A stretch of 37,209 nucleotides of DNA from positions 1 through 37,209 of the forward strand of contig JAEEXZ010000017.1 in assembly GCA_016288055.1 (NCBI GenBank), read 5' to 3'. A model generated the notes under the pieces. That model did no database searches. It was given only the letters and a program-made list of their open reading frames with translations, and was not told the origin of the DNA. Shown piece after piece: positions 34,938 to 37,209 of the stretch (its first letter is position 1; the number at the start of each line of letters is the position of its first letter). Origin of the DNA: Bacteroidales bacterium (lineage in GTDB: Bacteria; Bacteroidota; Bacteroidia; Bacteroidales; UBA932). Both the position numbers and the translations under genes were made by a program.

Positions 34938-36074
34938 ATGAAAAAACTATTCTTTTGGTTGATCGGCATCATCGCGGCCCTCACTCTGGCCGTCTGGTGC
35001 ATCTGGGGCGGCGAGATCGCCTCTCTCTCCTCTGTCAAACCCGTCGGCGGGAATCCCTACCTCTATACGATGGAGTATAAGGCCCCCTACGACCTGGACG
35101 ACGTCATCGGCAACGACATCGACGAAAATGCCGAACTGCTGGGCTATGTCATCAGCCGTGTCGGCAAGGGCCTTCCCCTGAAGATCGGCAGTTCGCAGGT
35201 GGCCGATGAAAACGGGGAAACCGCCACCATCAACTGCACCTCCTTCCAGGCCAAGAAGGCCGATGGCGAGGGCTACTGGTACGGCCGCAACTACGACTAT
35301 TTCAAGAATCCCACGATGGTGACCATCTCCCGTCCCAAAAAGGGATACGCCTCCATCGCCGTGAGCGACATGTCCCACTTCGGCTATTCTCTGGATAAGA
35401 TTCCGGACTCCTTCCTGAAAAAGCTCAACTGCCTGGCCGCCGTTTACGCCCCCGTGGACGGCATCAATGAAAAGGGCCTCTGCACGTCCATCATGGCCCT
35501 TCCCAAGCAGGCCTCCCAGCAGGACACCGAAAAGCACGACGTGGGAACCACCATCATCATGCGCCTGTGGCTGGACCGCTGCGCCACCGTGGAAGAAGCC
35601 ATGGCCCTGCTGGAAACCGTCGATGTGCGCCACGACGCCAAGGTAGGAAGCGGCTACCATTATATGGTGGCCGATGCCTCCGGCGACTGCGCCGTAGTGG
35701 AATTCGACAAGGAAGACGGCTGGAAGACGATGATCGTGAGGAAGGCCGATGATGCCAACAGCATGCTGGTCACCAACCATCTGCTTTCTGAAAAGTATTA
35801 CACCACCGAGCCGGATCCCGCCGTCGGCAATCCCCACAGCCGCAGCTGGTGGCGCTACGAGACGGCCGGCGCCTTCCTTGCCGCGCACGACGGCGTCCTT
35901 ACATTCGACCAGGCGCAGGAATGCCTTGCCCAGGTTCACTGGAAAGACCTCGTTTGGGATAACGGCACCGTGGAAGACACCCAGTACAGCAACGTCTATG
36001 ACCAGCAGGCCATCACCCTGTCACTCAGAAACTGGAACGACTACGAGACCACTGTTCGCTTCGAACTCCAATAA
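34938..36074 (+). CDS. Membrane-anchored Ntn-type linear amide hydrolase (choloylglycine hydrolase/C45-like)
   Basis: The 378 residues start with a hydrophobic segment (KKLFFWLIGIIAALTLAVWCIWGG) that should anchor or export the protein. The catalytic core begins at INCTSFQAKKADGEGYWYGRNYDY, where Cys100 is the expected nucleophile and GRNYDY the conserved partner. VYAPVDGINEKGLCTSIMAL, GSGYHYMVADASGDCAVVEF and VTNHLL follow, matching linear amide C-N hydrolases related to bile-salt hydrolase and isopenicillin acyltransferase. Whether the 99 residues before Cys100 are removed is unknown. Bile salts, N-acyl amino acids or quorum signals are possible substrates; none can be chosen. It is a single gene flanked on both sides by repeats. 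Confidence 0.88.
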   Translation: MKKLFFWLIGIIAALTLAVWCIWGGEIASLSSVKPVGGNPYLYTMEYKAPYDLDDVIGNDIDENAELLGYVISRVGKGLPLKIGSSQVADENGETATINCTSFQAKKADGEGYWYGRNYDYFKNPTMVTISRPKKGYASIAVSDMSHFGYSLDKIPDSFLKKLNCLAAVYAPVDGINEKGLCTSIMALPKQASQQDTEKHDVGTTIIMRLWLDRCATVEEAMALLETVDVRHDAKVGSGYHYMVADASGDCAVVEFDKEDGWKTMIVRKADDANSMLVTNHLLSEKYYTTEPDPAVGNPHSRSWWRYETAGAFLAAHDGVLTFDQAQECLAQVHWKDLVWDNGTVEDTQYSNVYDQQAITLSLRNWNDYETTVRFELQ

Positions 36075-36097
36075 CTCATATATAACCTCAGGCGAGG

Positions 36098-36141
36098 TTA
36101 AAGCACAGTGATGGGGTCAGGAGGGCGAAAGTGTGCTTTAA
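36098..36141. repeat. AAAGCAC inverted-repeat element, copy 5
   Basis: TTAAAGCACAGTGATGGGG to GGCGAAAGTGTGCTTTAA with perfect 9-bp arms, 24 bp after the amide hydrolase stop. Confidence 0.85.
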
Positions 36142-36145
36142 GAAA

Positions 36146-36302
36146 TGCCGCAGGTGGCAAAGCAAAACGCCGCAGGTGGGCAAAAATCTTTCCACCTGCG
36201 ACGCTATATGCTCTGAGAGGCCGATTCCCGCTGCAGGTGGTCAACAAAAATGCCCACCTGCGGCACTTCATTGCCCCACCTGCGGCGGTATGTGTGCATA
36301 CC
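36146..36302. repeat. GCAGGTGG repeat, third copy in inverted orientation
   Basis: From about 36159 to 36263 this matches the complement of 1533-1639 closely (about seven differences over the best 97 bp). It includes a hairpin with GCAGGTGG / CCACCTGC arms (36172-36202), the linker CTATATGCTCTGAGAGGC, and a second hairpin (36232-36261). Flanking octamers of the same kind (near 36149 and 36275) extend it. Its orientation is opposite to copies 1 and 2. Confidence 0.85.
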
Positions 36303-36392
36303 TGCAGCACAACTCTCCATGATTTGCGACATGTGCACATACATAACCCAGGGGCTCTTTTCGTTTACACTTCTGCTGCGCCCGCCACTGCT

Positions 36393-36436
36393 TTAAAGCA
36401 CCGTGACGTGGGGTAGAAGGGCGAAAACGTGCTTTA
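36393..36436. repeat. AAAGCAC inverted-repeat element, copy 6
   Basis: TTAAAGCACCGTGACGTGGG to GGCGAAAACGTGCTTTA. The right block is AAAACGTGC instead of AAAGTGTGC. Confidence 0.8.
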
Positions 36437-36456
36437 GACGGGGGCGAAGGATGGGC

Positions 36457-36499
36457 TAAAGCACGGAAAGTGGGGTAGGAGGGCGAAAACGTGCTTTAA
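36457..36499. repeat. AAAGCAC inverted-repeat element, copy 7
   Basis: TAAAGCACGGAAAGTGGGG to GGCGAAAACGTGCTTTAA. It shares the AAAACGTGC variant with copy 6, 20 bp away, the same spacing as in copies 1-3. Confidence 0.8.
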
Positions 36500-36541
36500 C
36501 GGATGACGCGAAGTGGTTGGGGTAGGGGTGGGGGAATAACG

Positions 36542-36577
36542 AAAAAAGCCTCTGGACAATCGTCCAGAGGCTTTTTT
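36542..36577 (-). terminator. Intrinsic terminator of tRNA-Cys
   Basis: Perfect 16-bp arms AAAAAAGCCTCTGGAC and GTCCAGAGGCTTTTTT around a 4-base loop, ending in six T on either strand. It begins 1 bp beyond the tRNA 3' end on the minus strand. The symmetric A/T runs make it bidirectional, so it may also stop rightward transcripts. Confidence 0.92.
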
Positions 36578-36578
36578 G

Positions 36579-36649
36579 AGGTACCAAGCGGAATCGAACC
36601 GCTGTAGCAGGTTTTGCAGACCTGTGCCTAACCACTCGGCCATAGTACC
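36579..36649 (-). tRNA. tRNA-Cys (anticodon GCA)
   Basis: On the minus strand the 71 bases fold into a cloverleaf. The acceptor is GGTACTA with TGGTACC (one G-U), followed by discriminator U73 as expected for tRNA-Cys. The D-arm is GGCCGAGTGGTTAGGC; the anticodon arm CAGGT-CTGCAAA-ACCTG carries GCA; the T-arm is AGCGGTTCGATTCCGCT. The CCA end is not encoded. It has its own promoter and terminator. Confidence 0.96.
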
Positions 36650-36661
36650 GGTTTGAGAATG

Positions 36662-36692
36662 CAAAGATAGCACCTTTTTTGGAATCTCCAAA
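36662..36692 (-). promoter_or_regulatory. Promoter of tRNA-Cys
   Basis: Minus strand: TTTG (complement 36689-36692), exactly 19 bp, then TATCTTTG (complement 36662-36669). Full consensus match, with the expected start about 6 nt before the mature tRNA. Confidence 0.75.
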
Positions 36693-36754
36693 ACTTTTGT
36701 GGGGGACAAAACCAAAAATGCCGCGTGGGGGTAAATGTTTGATAATGTGCGTGA

Positions 36755-36798
36755 TATGCAAAAACGTCCCGGTAATTTCACCGGGACGTTTTTGCATA
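36755..36798 (-). terminator. Terminator after kbl
   Basis: Perfect 18-bp arms (TATGCAAAAACGTCCCGG and its complement) around an 8-base loop. The A5/T5 runs lie within the stem. It lies 52 bp beyond the kbl stop and separates kbl from the tRNA transcription unit. Confidence 0.85.
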
Positions 36799-36849
36799 AA
36801 ATGCTATAGTTCAGGTGTTTACCTCCACGCGTGTGGGGCGGGAGGAGGA

Positions 36850-37209
36850 CTAGCCAATCACACCGAGCTCTTTTCCTACTTTGATGAAAGCGGCAATGGC
36901 CTTGTCCAGGTGGGCCTTCTCGTGGGCGGCGCTCAGCTGCACGCGGATACGGGCCTGGCCCTTGGGCACAACCGGGTAGTAGAAGCCCGTGACGAAGATG
37001 CCTTCCTTGGCCATGGCGGCGGCGAACTTCTGGGAGAGGGGAGCGTCGTAGAGCATCACGGCGCAGATGGCGCTCTGGGTGGGCTTGATGTCGAAGCCGG
37101 CGGCCATCATCTTGTCGCGGAAGTAGTTGACGTTCTCCACAAGCTTGTCGTGCAGGGCGTTGCTCTCGGAAAGAATCTTGAAGGTCTCCAGGGCGGCACC
37201 GGCAATCAT
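36850..37209 (-). CDS. kbl: 2-amino-3-ketobutyrate CoA ligase (glycine C-acetyltransferase), C-terminal part
   Basis: The gene runs off the right edge; 119 codons are visible ending in TAG. The enzyme is a PLP-dependent transferase that splits 2-amino-3-ketobutyrate with CoA into glycine and acetyl-CoA in threonine breakdown. The fragment GIFVTGFYYPVVPKGQARIRVQLSAAHEKAHLDKAIAAF is the characteristic C-terminus of Kbl. The PLP lysine lies outside the window. The Met at the window edge is internal, judging from the usual length of about 395 residues. A terminator follows the stop. Confidence 0.93.
   Translation of the reverse strand: MIAGAALETFKILSESNALHDKLVENVNYFRDKMMAAGFDIKPTQSAICAVMLYDAPLSQKFAAAMAKEGIFVTGFYYPVVPKGQARIRVQLSAAHEKAHLDKAIAAFIKVGKELGVIG

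Larger units (their letters stand above)
36075..36541. other. Gene-free repeat region after the amide hydrolase gene
   Basis: This holds AAAGCAC elements copies 5, 6 and 7 and the inverted third copy of the repeat seen at 524 and 1481. The frames here are repeat readings only. No terminator-like hairpin with T-tract directly follows the hydrolase gene. Confidence 0.7.

Overview
The window looks like chromosomal core DNA of a G+C-rich Bacteroidales bacterium. No ribosomal RNA or taxonomic marker settles the genus. Three things point there: Bacteroidetes-type promoters (TTTG, about 19 bp, TAnnTTTG) recur in front of the genes; Bacteroidetes-style surface lipoproteins (a fimbrillin-like domain and an Ig-like lipoprotein with Gly/Ser-Cys lipoboxes) are present; and the gene clusters rsfS-ftsH-cdsA-psd and lptD/amidase are familiar from that phylum.

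Layout. Positions 1-483 hold the 3' end of an unrecognised gene. 484-1709 is an accessory gap with a truncated rhuM gene, two copies of a 244-bp repeat, and three short copies of the extreme 3' end of mnmE that look like attachment-site scars. 1710-9251 is housekeeping: mnmE (-) diverges from carA-carB (+), which runs convergently into rho (-), the stop codons overlapping. lptD (-) and a secreted cell-wall amidase (+) diverge from a shared 83-bp promoter region. dnaA, pepD-rpe and rsfS-ftsH-cdsA-psd follow on the + strand to 21144. There psd meets, tail to tail with a 23-bp overlap, a six-gene minus-strand operon running ligA, yihY, relA/spoT, Ig-like lipoprotein, small outer-membrane-type protein, ispG. 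Its last five genes are joined by 4- or 8-bp overlaps. Upstream of ligA lie a secreted C69 dipeptidase and a lipoprotein that fuses a fimbrillin-like domain to an endonuclease/exonuclease/phosphatase domain.

33872-36578 is a second accessory zone. It holds one gene, a membrane-anchored Ntn-type amide hydrolase, and is otherwise packed with repeats. These are seven copies of a roughly 44-bp inverted-repeat element (TTAAAGCAC...GTGCTTTAA), two copies of an 85-bp hairpin element, a run of eight strong hairpins, a decayed copy of the start of the neighbouring lipoprotein gene, and a third, inverted copy of the repeat seen near position 600. The window ends with tRNA-Cys(GCA), which has its own promoter and terminator, and the 3' end of kbl.

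How the genes work together. The core genes cover pyrimidine/arginine precursor supply (CarAB), tRNA modification (MnmE), transcription termination (Rho), envelope building (LptD, amidase, CdsA, Psd), replication initiation and ligation (DnaA, LigA), stringent response (RelA/SpoT), ribosome silencing (RsfS) and isoprenoid precursors (IspG). The most novel-looking material is non-coding: the hairpin cluster at 34174-34687, the AAAGCAC repeat family, the mnmE-end attachment scars and the 14-bp-arm palindrome over the ligA start.
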